Notes under the pieces: model-generated
Databases searched by the model: none
Seen by the model: the letters and a program-made list of their open reading frames with translations, nothing else
Told to the model about the DNA's origin: nothing
In this document: positions 17,916 to 26,990 of the stretch, one piece after another
How the letters are laid out: the number at the start of each line of letters is the position of its first letter
Numbering within the stretch: position 1 is the first letter of the stretch
Origin: Sulfurimonas sp.
GTDB lineage: Bacteria; Campylobacterota; Campylobacteria; Campylobacterales; Sulfurimonadaceae
Length of the DNA stretch: 64,000 bases
Assembly (NCBI GenBank): GCA_030949825.1
Contig: JAUZSC010000031.1
Coordinates: 1 to 64,000 of the forward strand
Reading direction: 5' to 3'
Translations under genes and position numbers: made by a program

Positions 17916-18626
17916 GTGGGAAGAGCATTTGAGTATAGAAAAGCATCAAAATTAAAGAGATGGGGAGCAATGTCTAAGCTGTTTCCTAAGTTGGGAAAAA
18001 TTATTACTATGGCTGCAAAAGAAGGTAGCAGTGATCCTGATATGAACTCTAAACTTCGTACAGCGATTATTAATGCTAAGGCTGAGAATATGCCTAAGGA
18101 TAATATTGAAGCAGCTATTAAAAGAGCAAGTGCAAAAGATACAGCAAGTTTAACTGAGATTAATTATGAGGGAAAAGCTCCTTATGGTGTTTTAATTTTT
18201 GTTGAATCAGCTACTGATAATAATACACGAACAGTTGCAAATGTTAAAAATATTTTTTCAAAACATGGTGGAGAAGTTTTAACAAATGGTTCTTTAGAAT
18301 TTATGTTTGCAAGAAAAGCACTTATAGAGTTTAAACTTCAAGACGGAATGGATATAGAAGAGTTAGAACTTGAACTTATAGATGCGGGACTTGAAGAAAT
18401 AGAAGAAGAAGATGGTGTTGTCCTCGTAACGGGTGATTATACAAGTTTTGGATCACTCAATAAGGCTTTAGAAGAGATGAAAATTGAAATCACTAAGGCA
18501 CACTTAGAACGAATGGCAAATATTCCATTAAGCATCAATGAAGAACAGCAAGTTGAAATAGATAAGATTTTAGAAAAACTTGAAGATGATGAAGATGTTC
18601 AAAAAGTATTTACTAACCTTATTTAA
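17916..18626 (+). CDS. yebC: YebC/PmpR-type regulator
   Basis: A 236-residue cytoplasmic protein starting at GTG with AGGAG nine bases upstream. Landmarks are the N-terminal [20 protein letters not shown] segment, [14 protein letters not shown], the [13 protein letters not shown] helix and [20 protein letters not shown]. YebC proteins were described as DNA-binding regulators and more recently as factors acting on translating ribosomes at proline stretches. The start HGRSKW/AGHSKW of most YebC proteins is replaced by [15 protein letters not shown], a known variant in this phylum. Intact. Confidence 0.9.
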   Translation: MGRAFEYRKASKLKRWGAMSKLFPKLGKIITMAAKEGSSDPDMNSKLRTAIINAKAENMPKDNIEAAIKRASAKDTASLTEINYEGKAPYGVLIFVESATDNNTRTVANVKNIFSKHGGEVLTNGSLEFMFARKALIEFKLQDGMDIEELELELIDAGLEEIEEEDGVVLVTGDYTSFGSLNKALEEMKIEITKAHLERMANIPLSINEEQQVEIDKILEKLEDDEDVQKVFTNLI

Positions 18627-18634
18627 GTAAGATT

Positions 18635-19222
18635 ATGAACTTTGTGGATAGCAAATATATACAAACCTTAGAGATTAAACAATCTAAGTTTATTGCCCAC
18701 TTAGTTCCATATTTTCTTTACAAAAAAACACTTAAAGCATTAAAAGAAAAACATCCAAAAGCCAGACACTTTGTAACTGCATCGAGGCATCTCAACGAAT
18801 TTAATCAAATTGTAGAACATTCAAGTGATGATGGCGAACCAAAAGGAACTTCTGGAAAACCTACACTTATAGTCTTACAAGGAGCAGATATAATTAATGC
18901 TGCAATTATTACCGTACGGTATTTTGGAGGAACTAAACTTGGTACAGGTGGTCTTGTTCGTGCATATAGTGATGCTACAAACTTAGTTTTAGCATCTGCT
19001 ATACTCTTAGAATACAAAGAAGAATATGTAAAGGAAATATCATTTTCATACACACACCTACGAAAAATAGAATATGAATGTGGTATCTTTAAAATTGATA
19101 TTATCGAAAAATCTTTTGATACTTTAGTTGTATTTAAAATAAAGTCTGATGAACAAAATTTACAAGACTTTTTTAAAAAGCTAGCTACCTTCCTTGAACA
19201 GCATTTCCCATATCCCACATAG
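18635..19222 (+). CDS. yigZ: YigZ/IMPACT family protein
   Basis: A 195-residue protein with the UPF0029/IMPACT N-terminal domain: KQSKFIAHL, KHPKARHFVTAS, SSDDGEPKGTSGKPTL and TVRYFGGTKLGTGGLVRAY. A shorter C-terminal ferredoxin-like domain follows. IMPACT proteins are linked to translation control, but the bacterial biochemical role is unsettled. It starts nine bases after yebC. Its last 38 bases overlap the 3' end of the convergent mshG, so the two transcripts must be antisense at their ends. Confidence 0.9.
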   Translation: MNFVDSKYIQTLEIKQSKFIAHLVPYFLYKKTLKALKEKHPKARHFVTASRHLNEFNQIVEHSSDDGEPKGTSGKPTLIVLQGADIINAAIITVRYFGGTKLGTGGLVRAYSDATNLVLASAILLEYKEEYVKEISFSYTHLRKIEYECGIFKIDIIEKSFDTLVVFKIKSDEQNLQDFFKKLATFLEQHFPYPT

Positions 19223-20429
19223 GTAAGAAAATTCCTAGAGCAAGTAGTAAAATCATACCTGTCATAAAAAAGAGCATAATAGGTTCTACAGCTTCAGATA
19301 AACCATCAATAATGGCATCAAAACGCATTTTGTAATACTCAGCAACTTTTTTAATCATAGTATCAAGGGTACCACTATCTTCACCAGCACTTACCATTTG
19401 AATAATCATATTTTCAAAAAGTTTTGTGTCTTTGAGACCTTTGTTTAAGGTACCACCTTTTTCTACAACTACACGGACGGAAAAAAGTTTATCTTTTAAA
19501 GGAAGGTTGTCTATCATAGCTATGGATGTATCAAGTGCTTCAGCAATTGGAATACCCGCTCGAATAAGTTCAGAGAACACAAGTGTAAATCTGTTGAGTG
19601 TTGAAAACTTAATTACATTTTTAATAAGATATGTTTTTAATAGAAGTTCATGCCATTTATATCTAATATGTCTGTAATTGTTGACTGCATATTTAAAAGT
19701 AACAAATACTAGAAATAGAGCACCTAAGACATAAGGTCCATAGTTATTAAAAAGATGTTCTAATGTTAAAAGAATCTGTGTTGGTAAAGGTAATTCTGCA
19801 TTGAGCTCTTCAAATATAGATTTAAATTCGGGAACAACATAGGAGATAAGAACTGTAAAAGCAACAGCCATTGCTATCATTACATTTCTAGGATATGCCA
19901 TTGCTTTTTTAAACTTTATAAAGTTAGCACGAATTTCTTCAAGCATATCAGCCAAAGCATAGAGTGATTCATCAAGATTACCAGTTTTTTCACCGAGGTT
20001 AACCATAGCTATAGTAAGATTTCCTAGCTCAAATCTAAAGTTTTCCATAGATGCTGAGAGCGAATGACCTGAATTAATATCATCAGCAAGTTTAGAAAAT
20101 ACTGTTTTTAATGCTTGGTCATCTGTAGCTAATGCAATTTCGCTAAGTGAATCATAAATTGATATACCAGCATTTGTCATAACTGCAAGTTGGCGAATTG
20201 CTGCAATTAAAAAATCTGCTTTTATTTTCTTTTTACGAATATTTTTTAATAAGTCATTTTTAAATCGTAAAAACTGAGCATCAAGTGGTTCAGTTGCTTC
20301 TTTAATTTTAATAATAATACCAGTAGTTTTAATCTTAGCATAATCTTGTGCCTCTTTTCTATTTTGGGCATAGATAGGTAGTTGCTCTTTTTTACCTTTA
20401 CTAAGAACTGTTGCAATAAAGTACTTCAT
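19185..20429 (-). CDS. mshG: MSHA/type II secretion inner membrane platform protein MshG
   Basis: A 414-residue GspF/PilC family protein: two cytoplasmic helical domains (about 65-185 and 265-390) and three membrane spans (NVMIAMAVAFTVLISYVVP, YVLGALFLVFVTF and the C-terminal PIMLFFMTGMILLLALGIF). Typical motifs are IRQLAVMTNAGISIYDSL and NLTIAMVNLGEKTGNLDESL. It forms the platform that couples the MshE motor to fibre assembly. Its ATG shares one base with the mshE stop (TAATG). It is the last gene of the long minus-strand run, and no pilin gene follows. Confidence 0.88.
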   Translation of the reverse strand: MKYFIATVLSKGKKEQLPIYAQNRKEAQDYAKIKTTGIIIKIKEATEPLDAQFLRFKNDLLKNIRKKKIKADFLIAAIRQLAVMTNAGISIYDSLSEIALATDDQALKTVFSKLADDINSGHSLSASMENFRFELGNLTIAMVNLGEKTGNLDESLYALADMLEEIRANFIKFKKAMAYPRNVMIAMAVAFTVLISYVVPEFKSIFEELNAELPLPTQILLTLEHLFNNYGPYVLGALFLVFVTFKYAVNNYRHIRYKWHELLLKTYLIKNVIKFSTLNRFTLVFSELIRAGIPIAEALDTSIAMIDNLPLKDKLFSVRVVVEKGGTLNKGLKDTKLFENMIIQMVSAGEDSGTLDTMIKKVAEYYKMRFDAIIDGLSEAVEPIMLFFMTGMILLLALGIFLPMWDMGNAVQGR

Positions 20430-22162
20430 TATTTTGCCACCTTTAAAATCTCTTCTATACTTGTGATACCATCAATCGCTTTTGCAATACCATTTTCAAA
20501 TATTCCAATAAAACCATCTTTTATAGCCTGCTCTTTAAGTGCATCGATAGAAGAGCCTTTTGCGATTAATGAAGATAGTTCAGGGGAAATATTGAGTACT
20601 TCACATATCATTTCTCTTCCCATATACCCACTGTCATTACACTCTTTACAGCCTTTACCTGTGTAGAATTTTGCATTCTCTGGTATTAGATGCTCTATTG
20701 TTTGAAGAATTGATGGAGGAATTTCTTCTTCTACCTTACAGTGTACACAAATTTTTCTAATAAGTCTCTGAGCCTGAATTGCCACAAGAGCACCAGAGAT
20801 TAGATAATGCTCGACTCCCATGTCTACCATTCTTGGAATTGCGCTTATAGAGTCGTTTGTATGTAATGTTGATATAACCATATGACCTGTAAGTGCGGCT
20901 TTTATCGCGATTTCAAGCGTTTCTTGATCACGGATTTCTCCTATCATTATCTTGTCTGGATCTTGTCTTAAGATAGAACGAAGTGCATCTGCAAAACTAA
21001 GACCAACTTTTGGATTTACTTGGACTTGTTGAATAAGATTCATTCTATACTCAACAGGATCTTCAACTGTTATGACTTTATCCTCAATATTTCTAAGTTC
21101 GTTAAGCGCACCATAAAGTGTTGTAGTTTTACCACTACCAGTTGGACCAGTAACTAAGATTATTCCATAAGGAGATTCAAGACCTTTGAGTAATTTGTTA
21201 TAACTTACACTGTCCATACCAGCATCTTCGAGTTTAACAAGTGCTTTTTGTTTGTCTAAAACCCTCATAACTATTGATTCACCGTACAGTATAGGAAGTG
21301 TTGATATACGAAAGTCGTACTCTCTATCACCTACAAGTGTTGAAAATCTTCCATCTTGTGGTTTTCTTTTTTCTGCAATATCTAAATTTGCTAAAAGTTT
21401 TAGTCTTGAAGATAATGGAGGATAAATTGCTTTGTCAAAAATAAATATTTCAGATAATTTTCCATCTATACGCGCACGAACTGAACAGTTTTTCTCGGTT
21501 GGCTCTATATGAACATCACTTGCCCTTGCATTGATACATGCTTTTAAAATTACATCAATAAGTAAAAGAATTGATGAGGCTTCTTGTTGGTCTTCAATTG
21601 AAGTAATAGAATTTAACTCATCTTTAATTTTTTTGACAAGACCTTTAACACTGTCTTTAAGCTCTATTTTAAAAAGATACGAAGCAATTTGCTTTTTAGT
21701 CGCAAGTGCAATTTTTATGGGTTTTCTTGGAAAAAGTCTTTGTATAGATTCTTGAATTTGAATGTCAAGTGGATCATTAAGTGCGATAGTAATACTTAAG
21801 TCATCTTCGGAAAGTGGAAGGGCATGATGCTTTTGAAGCTGAACGAGTGGAAACTTAGCTGTGAGTTGGTAGTCCATATCTATAGAATCTAGGTCTTCGA
21901 ATTTTATATTGATTTCGCTTGCGAGTCTTTGTAAAACAACTTTTTCATGAATATAATCATAATTGTCAATTATAGATAAAGAATAATCACCATTTCTAAT
22001 TTTATCGACTATAAAACGCACTAGTCTATCCATTGTCATAAAACCAGAGAGCGTAATATCTCGTAATATTAAGTTCTCATTGATTCCTTGGGCAAGTAGT
22101 CTATCTACTTGTCGTTTCATAATCGAACCGTTATTTAATAAGTCTTCAGTAATTCTATCCAT
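20429..22162 (-). CDS. mshE: MSHA/type II secretion assembly ATPase MshE
   Basis: A 577-residue GspE/PilB-type hexameric ATPase. The N-terminal domain (1-165) resembles MshEN but I see no RLGxxL c-di-GMP motif. The core has Walker A GPTGSGKTT at 339-347, the Asp box ITVEDPVEYRM, Walker B RSILRQDPDKIMIGEIRD, the His box TGHMVISTLHTN and a C-terminal four-cysteine zinc site (CVHC ... CKEC). It powers fibre extension at the inner membrane. It sits between an unknown lipid- or periplasm-directed protein and mshG in the operon. Confidence 0.9.
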   Translation of the reverse strand: MDRITEDLLNNGSIMKRQVDRLLAQGINENLILRDITLSGFMTMDRLVRFIVDKIRNGDYSLSIIDNYDYIHEKVVLQRLASEINIKFEDLDSIDMDYQLTAKFPLVQLQKHHALPLSEDDLSITIALNDPLDIQIQESIQRLFPRKPIKIALATKKQIASYLFKIELKDSVKGLVKKIKDELNSITSIEDQQEASSILLLIDVILKACINARASDVHIEPTEKNCSVRARIDGKLSEIFIFDKAIYPPLSSRLKLLANLDIAEKRKPQDGRFSTLVGDREYDFRISTLPILYGESIVMRVLDKQKALVKLEDAGMDSVSYNKLLKGLESPYGIILVTGPTGSGKTTTLYGALNELRNIEDKVITVEDPVEYRMNLIQQVQVNPKVGLSFADALRSILRQDPDKIMIGEIRDQETLEIAIKAALTGHMVISTLHTNDSISAIPRMVDMGVEHYLISGALVAIQAQRLIRKICVHCKVEEEIPPSILQTIEHLIPENAKFYTGKGCKECNDSGYMGREMICEVLNISPELSSLIAKGSSIDALKEQAIKDGFIGIFENGIAKAIDGITSIEEILKVAK

Positions 22163-22178
22163 AATTTAAGCCTTATCT

Positions 22179-22721
22179 TTACCAGTATATATGTTTTTTA
22201 ATGATTACAGAGTCGTAAAATTCTTCAATAACCATTTTATCAACTTTATTTCCTTTACTTAAATAAAGTTTATATGTTAATTTTGAGTCGTTTTGATCTT
22301 CAAATAAATAAAATAATCTACTTTCATGTTTTCCGATTTTTGAATAAAAATCAAAAACCTTAGACAATATATAATCAGTTGTCGGTAGCTCAAGCTTCTC
22401 CAAATTATAACCATCAACAAGAGCATGGTAAAGCATCTTCTTTTGCATTAAAATAACAGAAAAGTATGCTGAATTAGAGCGTGCTTCTTTTGAAAATTTC
22501 AACATTGCTACAGGTGTTGATAATCTATCAATATAATCAGATTTTAAACACGCAAAGGCATAGAGAGAAATATATTCTTCATCTTTGTTATTAGATGAAA
22601 AATTATTATAACCTATATTACAAACATCTTCATATTTGTTGTTTTGGTAAAGGGTGAACATCTTTTGTTTTGTATTTGCGTAGAGTGATACACTCATGAG
22701 TAATACTAGTAATAGTTTCAT
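22179..22721 (-). CDS. Secreted protein of the msh cluster, unknown function
   Basis: 180 residues beginning with a signal peptide, MKLLLVLLMSVSLYA, followed by a helical, tyrosine-rich mature part with repeated helix-pair text (MFTLYQNNKYEDVCNIGYNN, EEYISLYAFACLKSDYID) that looks like TPR/Sel1-type solenoid repeats. Its ATG overlaps the mshN stop by four bases (ATGA) and 16 bases separate it from mshE. A periplasmic accessory role in assembly is inferred from location only. Confidence 0.6.
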   Translation of the reverse strand: MKLLLVLLMSVSLYANTKQKMFTLYQNNKYEDVCNIGYNNFSSNNKDEEYISLYAFACLKSDYIDRLSTPVAMLKFSKEARSNSAYFSVILMQKKMLYHALVDGYNLEKLELPTTDYILSKVFDFYSKIGKHESRLFYLFEDQNDSKLTYKLYLSKGNKVDKMVIEEFYDSVIIKKHIYW

Positions 22722-23494
22722 TTTATTTTTCCAGACCTTATATTATCAAGCAGAATTTTTGCCCGTTGTGAATGGGAATTATTAATATATTTTTTTAAAA
22801 TTTCAATAGCTTTTTCTTTTTTACCTAACTTTACAAGAGATTTTGAAAAAATAATCCAGCTTTCCTCAATGTCATTATTGAGTTCATTCGTAATAAGTGC
22901 ATAGTTATATGCTTGGTTATAGTTCTCTAAGTCATAATATTTTTTTGCGACAAAAAGGCTAAGTGCAGGATTGTTTGATTTTTTAAATCTTTTAATTATA
23001 TGTTGAATGTCTTCATGTGTATTTTGTCTTTGTATGCTGATAGTTGTATTTTGAACTATTTCAACTTCTGGAGCTTCCACTAGAATATCTTCTTCTATTA
23101 CTTTTTTTACTTTTTTCGCTTTTACAAATCTAGGAGTTTCAATTATAGTCTCTTCTTTATAATGTTGAGGAGAAGTTCTTTTTATATTATTCATAAAACC
23201 TAGTGAAGGTTTGATAATAAACTTTTGTGTTTCTTCTTTTAATGGAATAAACTTTTCAATGAGTATGACTTTTTTAGGGGTATCTTTTATTACTAGAACT
23301 TCTTTTTCAATTATAGCTTCTTGTATTAAAGGTTCTTTTTTTTGACTTACTTTAGCCTCAGGAGTTATAGAAAAATCGACTAAGCTAGTGATAAGTATTA
23401 TAGTAATGAGACTGCTAGCAATAACAAAATACGGAATATAAGATTTTATCTTGTATCGAATCCATTTTGATTCGAGTTCATTTATATTAAGCAT
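22718..23494 (-). CDS. mshN: MshN-like TPR protein with one membrane span
   Basis: 258 residues: short cytoplasmic start, membrane span SYIPYFVIASSLITIILITS (about 19-38), a long charged, proline-poor linker with repeated KK/EE text, and a C-terminal TPR-like domain (NPALSLFVAKKYYDLENYNQ, WIIFSKSLVKLGKKEKAIEI). This layout and the place after mshM match MshN of the MSHA pilus system. Its start overlaps the end of mshM by eight bases. The name is by synteny rather than strong sequence motifs. Confidence 0.65.
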   Translation of the reverse strand: MLNINELESKWIRYKIKSYIPYFVIASSLITIILITSLVDFSITPEAKVSQKKEPLIQEAIIEKEVLVIKDTPKKVILIEKFIPLKEETQKFIIKPSLGFMNNIKRTSPQHYKEETIIETPRFVKAKKVKKVIEEDILVEAPEVEIVQNTTISIQRQNTHEDIQHIIKRFKKSNNPALSLFVAKKYYDLENYNQAYNYALITNELNNDIEESWIIFSKSLVKLGKKEKAIEILKKYINNSHSQRAKILLDNIRSGKIK

Positions 23495-24297
23495 TTATCA
23501 AGCCTGTATGGATTGCAGCCATTTCAATGAGTTTATTTGAAATTTGATTCGTATTAATTTTAGATGGATTGTTTTTTATATAATTTACATAAATATCAAA
23601 AAAGTGTATACAAAAGTTTATTAGTATCCCTATAGTTACCATTTGTATGTTTATAAATGAGATTAACAGCACTTTTATTAAACATATTTGCAGTATCAAA
23701 GCAATTTGATTTCATTAGTTTTTTTTGAATATATATTTTAAGTTCCATATTTGAAGCATTTTCAAGCTCAATAGTTTCCCAAATCCTGGTTTGAAAATGC
23801 TCTTTTGCTATAAGGTCTTCTTTTTCTGTTTTATGAAGGGTTATAACAAATTTTACTTTTCTTGTATCTGAGAGTAATCGTATTTTTTCCATTAATGTAT
23901 TTGAATACAATTGTGCCTCATCTAAAAGAACGATTGGAATATCATCTACTATATGTTCTTCGATAATTTTCATAAATTGAGTAAAATTTAATTCACCTTG
24001 GTATGTTACATTGAATAAATCATGCGCTAAGCTTTTAAAAAACTCACTATCATCTAAAATAGGAGTTTGGTATAAATGCACAGTTTTTGTGGTTGCTAGG
24101 TCATTGTAAAGTTTTGTTAAAAACATACTTTTACCAGTACCAGGTTTACCAAATAAAAGAATCATTTTAAGAGGTTTATTTACTGAATCTTTTAAAGATT
24201 GGTAAATAGTAGATACACGGTCAAGTTGGACATAGTCCCTAGCATTAACTGTATCTAAAAATACATCTTTAGAATTCTCAAAGATACTTACTTCCAT
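23487..24297 (-). CDS. mshM: MshM/ExeA-like AAA ATPase, one frameshift
   Basis: An ATPase related to ExeA/GspA, with Walker A GKPGTGKS at residues 50-57, Walker B PIVLLDEAQLY, and sensor segments KVKFVITLHKTEKE and HTNGNYRDTNKLL. The first frame ends at 23596 just after LLYTLF; one base too many in the A6 run 23598-23603 explains this, because the next frame continues DIYVNYIKNNPSKINTNQIS and ends at 23487, giving about 269 residues. Proteins of this family help assemble the secretin in the outer membrane, consistent with mshL directly upstream. Confidence 0.82.
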
Positions 24298-24306
24298 TGT
24301 AAATGA

Positions 24307-25887
24307 CTACTTAAGCTCAGCATCTATAAGTTTTTCTGTCATAGGTTTAGTAATATTAAGCAATTCATCTGTCATACCTTTGTAACCTAGGTCTTTGAGT
24401 GAAAGAGTAGAATGTTCTTTATCAATAATATGAGGCTCAATAATAATAACGAGTTCTTGAGTAACTTTAGATTTTTCTTCATATTTAAAGAAATAACCTA
24501 GTACCGGAATATCACCTAAGAGAGGTACTTGATTTGCATTAATACTATTTTTAACATTAATAAGACCACCTAAAATAATTCTTTTTCCATCTTTTACAGT
24601 AACAACTGAAGAAAGTTGACGACGGTCTAGGTTTGGAGGCATAGTTGCTTCACCTGAAACTGGGTCAATTGGAATTTCACCATTAATTTCAGAAACTGAA
24701 GGATTTATTTTCAATGTGATTGTTCTATCATCAGATATTTCAGGAGTAATATCGAGTAATATACCAGAAAAAACAGATTTGACTTCTTGGTTTTCGCTTT
24801 GTGAACCGGCTCCTGCTCCACCTGCTAATGTTTCTGTACTGGTAAGTTTATAAAAATATTCAGTTCCAACAGTGATAAGCGCTGGTTGATTATTTAAAGT
24901 TAAAACTTTTGGGTTAGAAAGGGCATTTACATCTCCTTGTGTTTGAAGAAACTTTATAACTTCGTTTAATGTTGCTGTACCGCTTGCTTTAAATAAGCTT
25001 GCTGTAACTGCCTGGTTTACTCCATTAACAGGTGCTGCAATTGTTGTAATTGGTGTTGTAACAGCAGTTCCAAGGTTCTGTGAATATAAAGCTTCTGCCG
25101 AAAGCGTCATATTCTGTAGTTTATAAAGCTGGGACCAATCAACACCCGTTGAAGAACCTTCATTCATAGTAACTAAAAGAAGTTGTACATCTATAAGTAC
25201 TTGAAGTTGAACTTTTGCTTGAAGTCTTTTTAAGTAGCTCTCAAATCTTTGCATTTGTTTAATTGTAGATGTAACAGTAACTAAACCGGCATTTTTATTT
25301 ATTATAGGTAACTCTGCTTCATAAATATCATGCGGTCTATTGAGTATGCTTTGAAACTCTGCATCTAAAGCTTCCCAAAATTTTACTTCATCATTGGATT
25401 CTATCATTATTCCTGATTCACTTTGTGCGTCGCTTGTTCCACCAGCACCAGTTGTAGAAGCTCCTGCTCCTCCTTGAGTTCCACCTGAAGAACTTAAAGT
25501 AATATCTGTACTTCCTTTACTCTTTCTAACGGATAATATATAATCAATAGCAAAAACTTTACTAGTTAGATAAGATATTTTTAGTATATTGTTTTCTAAT
25601 GTATACGAAAGATTGTTTTCATTTAAAATAAGATTGAAGACTTCACCAATAGTAAGGTTCTTTATATGCGTTTTATTTAATGGGGTATCGAGAAATTTCT
25701 CAGCATGTGGATCTGTAATGATAATAGTGAATTCACATTCATCACTGAGTTGTTCAACAAAGTCTATAATCTTAGTACCCTTGGTTGAACTAATACTAAA
25801 GAGCTCAAAAGAACAGTCTGCAAGTGCATGACTTGAAAGAAGAATCGTTAAGAGGGCTGTATAGATTGATGATTTTAATGTTTTCAT
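24307..25887 (-). CDS. mshL: MSHA secretin MshL (outer-membrane pore)
   Basis: 526 residues with a signal peptide (MKTLKSSIYTALLTILLSSHALA), an STN-like N-domain (residues about 25-110), a Gly/Ser-rich linker near 130-155, an N1-type domain (NKNAGLVTVTSTIKQMQRFE) and the C-terminal secretin domain with DVNALSNPKVLTLNNQPALI, SGILLDITPEISDDRTITL, VVTVKDGKRIILGGLI and VPLLGDIPVLGYFFKY. It would form the multimeric channel through which the fibre or cargo crosses the outer membrane. Intact and of normal length. Confidence 0.93.
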   Translation of the reverse strand: MKTLKSSIYTALLTILLSSHALADCSFELFSISSTKGTKIIDFVEQLSDECEFTIIITDPHAEKFLDTPLNKTHIKNLTIGEVFNLILNENNLSYTLENNILKISYLTSKVFAIDYILSVRKSKGSTDITLSSSGGTQGGAGASTTGAGGTSDAQSESGIMIESNDEVKFWEALDAEFQSILNRPHDIYEAELPIINKNAGLVTVTSTIKQMQRFESYLKRLQAKVQLQVLIDVQLLLVTMNEGSSTGVDWSQLYKLQNMTLSAEALYSQNLGTAVTTPITTIAAPVNGVNQAVTASLFKASGTATLNEVIKFLQTQGDVNALSNPKVLTLNNQPALITVGTEYFYKLTSTETLAGGAGAGSQSENQEVKSVFSGILLDITPEISDDRTITLKINPSVSEINGEIPIDPVSGEATMPPNLDRRQLSSVVTVKDGKRIILGGLINVKNSINANQVPLLGDIPVLGYFFKYEEKSKVTQELVIIIEPHIIDKEHSTLSLKDLGYKGMTDELLNITKPMTEKLIDAELK

Positions 25888-25896
25888 AATATTTTC

Positions 25897-26358
25897 CTAA
25901 TTACTTTTAAATTTTAAACTTTTAGCTTTACTCATAGTTGAAAGATATAATTTTTTCTTTTTATAGCTAAGAATTATATTTTTCCCATTAACTGAGCTCA
26001 GTGTATATTTTCCAACTTTATCATTTAAGGTGTACCATTTTCCATTGATAAGTGCTGAATGGTTTATAATAGCGTCTAGCTTCAGTACTTTAGATTGTTT
26101 TTTTACAATGTTCTTTGTGTTAGTTGAAGATGATGCTGTTCTTTTACTTGAGGAACGAGAAGAAATACTTTTAGTTGAGACATTACTCTTCGTCTTATTT
26201 AAATAAATAAAAGGACTTTTAATAGCATTTATTTTAGCTTTTGAAATCCCAGTTCTCGAAGGTTTAATAGCTTGTATCTGCTCATCAACCCATTGAAGCT
26301 CATTTGCTGTTAAGCTCATGCAGGCAATGGACAATGAAAATATAATTAAGGCTTTCAT
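25897..26358 (-). CDS. mshK: MshK-like periplasmic protein
   Basis: The likely start is ATG 26358, sharing a base with the mshJ stop (TAATG), giving about 153 residues. It has a signal peptide (MKALIIFSLSIACMSLTA), a Ser/Thr/Lys-rich linker, and a C-terminal domain LINGKWYTLNDKVGKYTLSS followed by KNIILSYKKKKLYLS. That end matches the PilP/GspC-like module that docks on secretins, and the position between mshJ and mshL is that of MshK. An extended start at 26376 is open but lacks the operon's overlap pattern. Confidence 0.65.
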   Translation of the reverse strand: MKALIIFSLSIACMSLTANELQWVDEQIQAIKPSRTGISKAKINAIKSPFIYLNKTKSNVSTKSISSRSSSKRTASSSTNTKNIVKKQSKVLKLDAIINHSALINGKWYTLNDKVGKYTLSSVNGKNIILSYKKKKLYLSTMSKAKSLKFKSN

Positions 26359-26990
26359 TAGTATGTAATCCCCCAAACTGAAATATTAAATTTAGAATTT
26401 AATTTATTTAGAGCTTCTATATCTAAGTCATGTAAATCCACAACCAAATCACTTTGCTCAAGCGAGTTTATGAAGTTTATTGTATCTTTATAAGTTCCAG
26501 TTGTACTGATACTTATATCGAGAATATGACCAAAAGAACCATCATTATTTGCATATTCATTGGTGAATTCCAGTATCTTAATATTGTTTTTTCGAGCATT
26601 GCTAGATATAGAATGCAAGTATTTACCCCATGTTTGTTCATCATAAATAAGTGATGATATTTCCTCAATTTTTGTTTTAATGTACTGATTGTTGTCTTTA
26701 AAAATGAGCATTTGTTTTTGAGCTGCTTTTGTTGCATCCTCTATCTGTGTTATTTTAATTTTTGGATTTTGCATAAGAAATCTATTGTCATCAGTGATTT
26801 TAGCCTCTAAAGATACAACCTGTGCCCGTTTAGAAATAAATTCCGCTTCTGAAGTATCCCAAAATAAAAGATACGAAAATGCAAAAATAACACCAAATAT
26901 CATGGCATAGGTCATATAAATATCTTTTTGAGTTTTTTCTTTAAAACTATTGTCTATTTTTTGTAAGTAGTCTTCAATATTTATTTTCAT
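26358..26990 (-). CDS. mshJ: MshJ-like (PilO/GspM-type) inner membrane protein
   Basis: 210 residues: short cytoplasmic start, a membrane span YMTYAMIFGVIFAFSYLLFW (about 24-43), a coiled-coil stretch (about 50-110) and a C-terminal ferredoxin-like domain (LDISISTTGTYKDTINFINS). This matches PilO/GspM proteins that form the periplasmic alignment scaffold with PilN/GspL. It overlaps the mshI stop by four bases (ATGA). Confidence 0.75.
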   Translation of the reverse strand: MKINIEDYLQKIDNSFKEKTQKDIYMTYAMIFGVIFAFSYLLFWDTSEAEFISKRAQVVSLEAKITDDNRFLMQNPKIKITQIEDATKAAQKQMLIFKDNNQYIKTKIEEISSLIYDEQTWGKYLHSISSNARKNNIKILEFTNEYANNDGSFGHILDISISTTGTYKDTINFINSLEQSDLVVDLHDLDIEALNKLNSKFNISVWGITY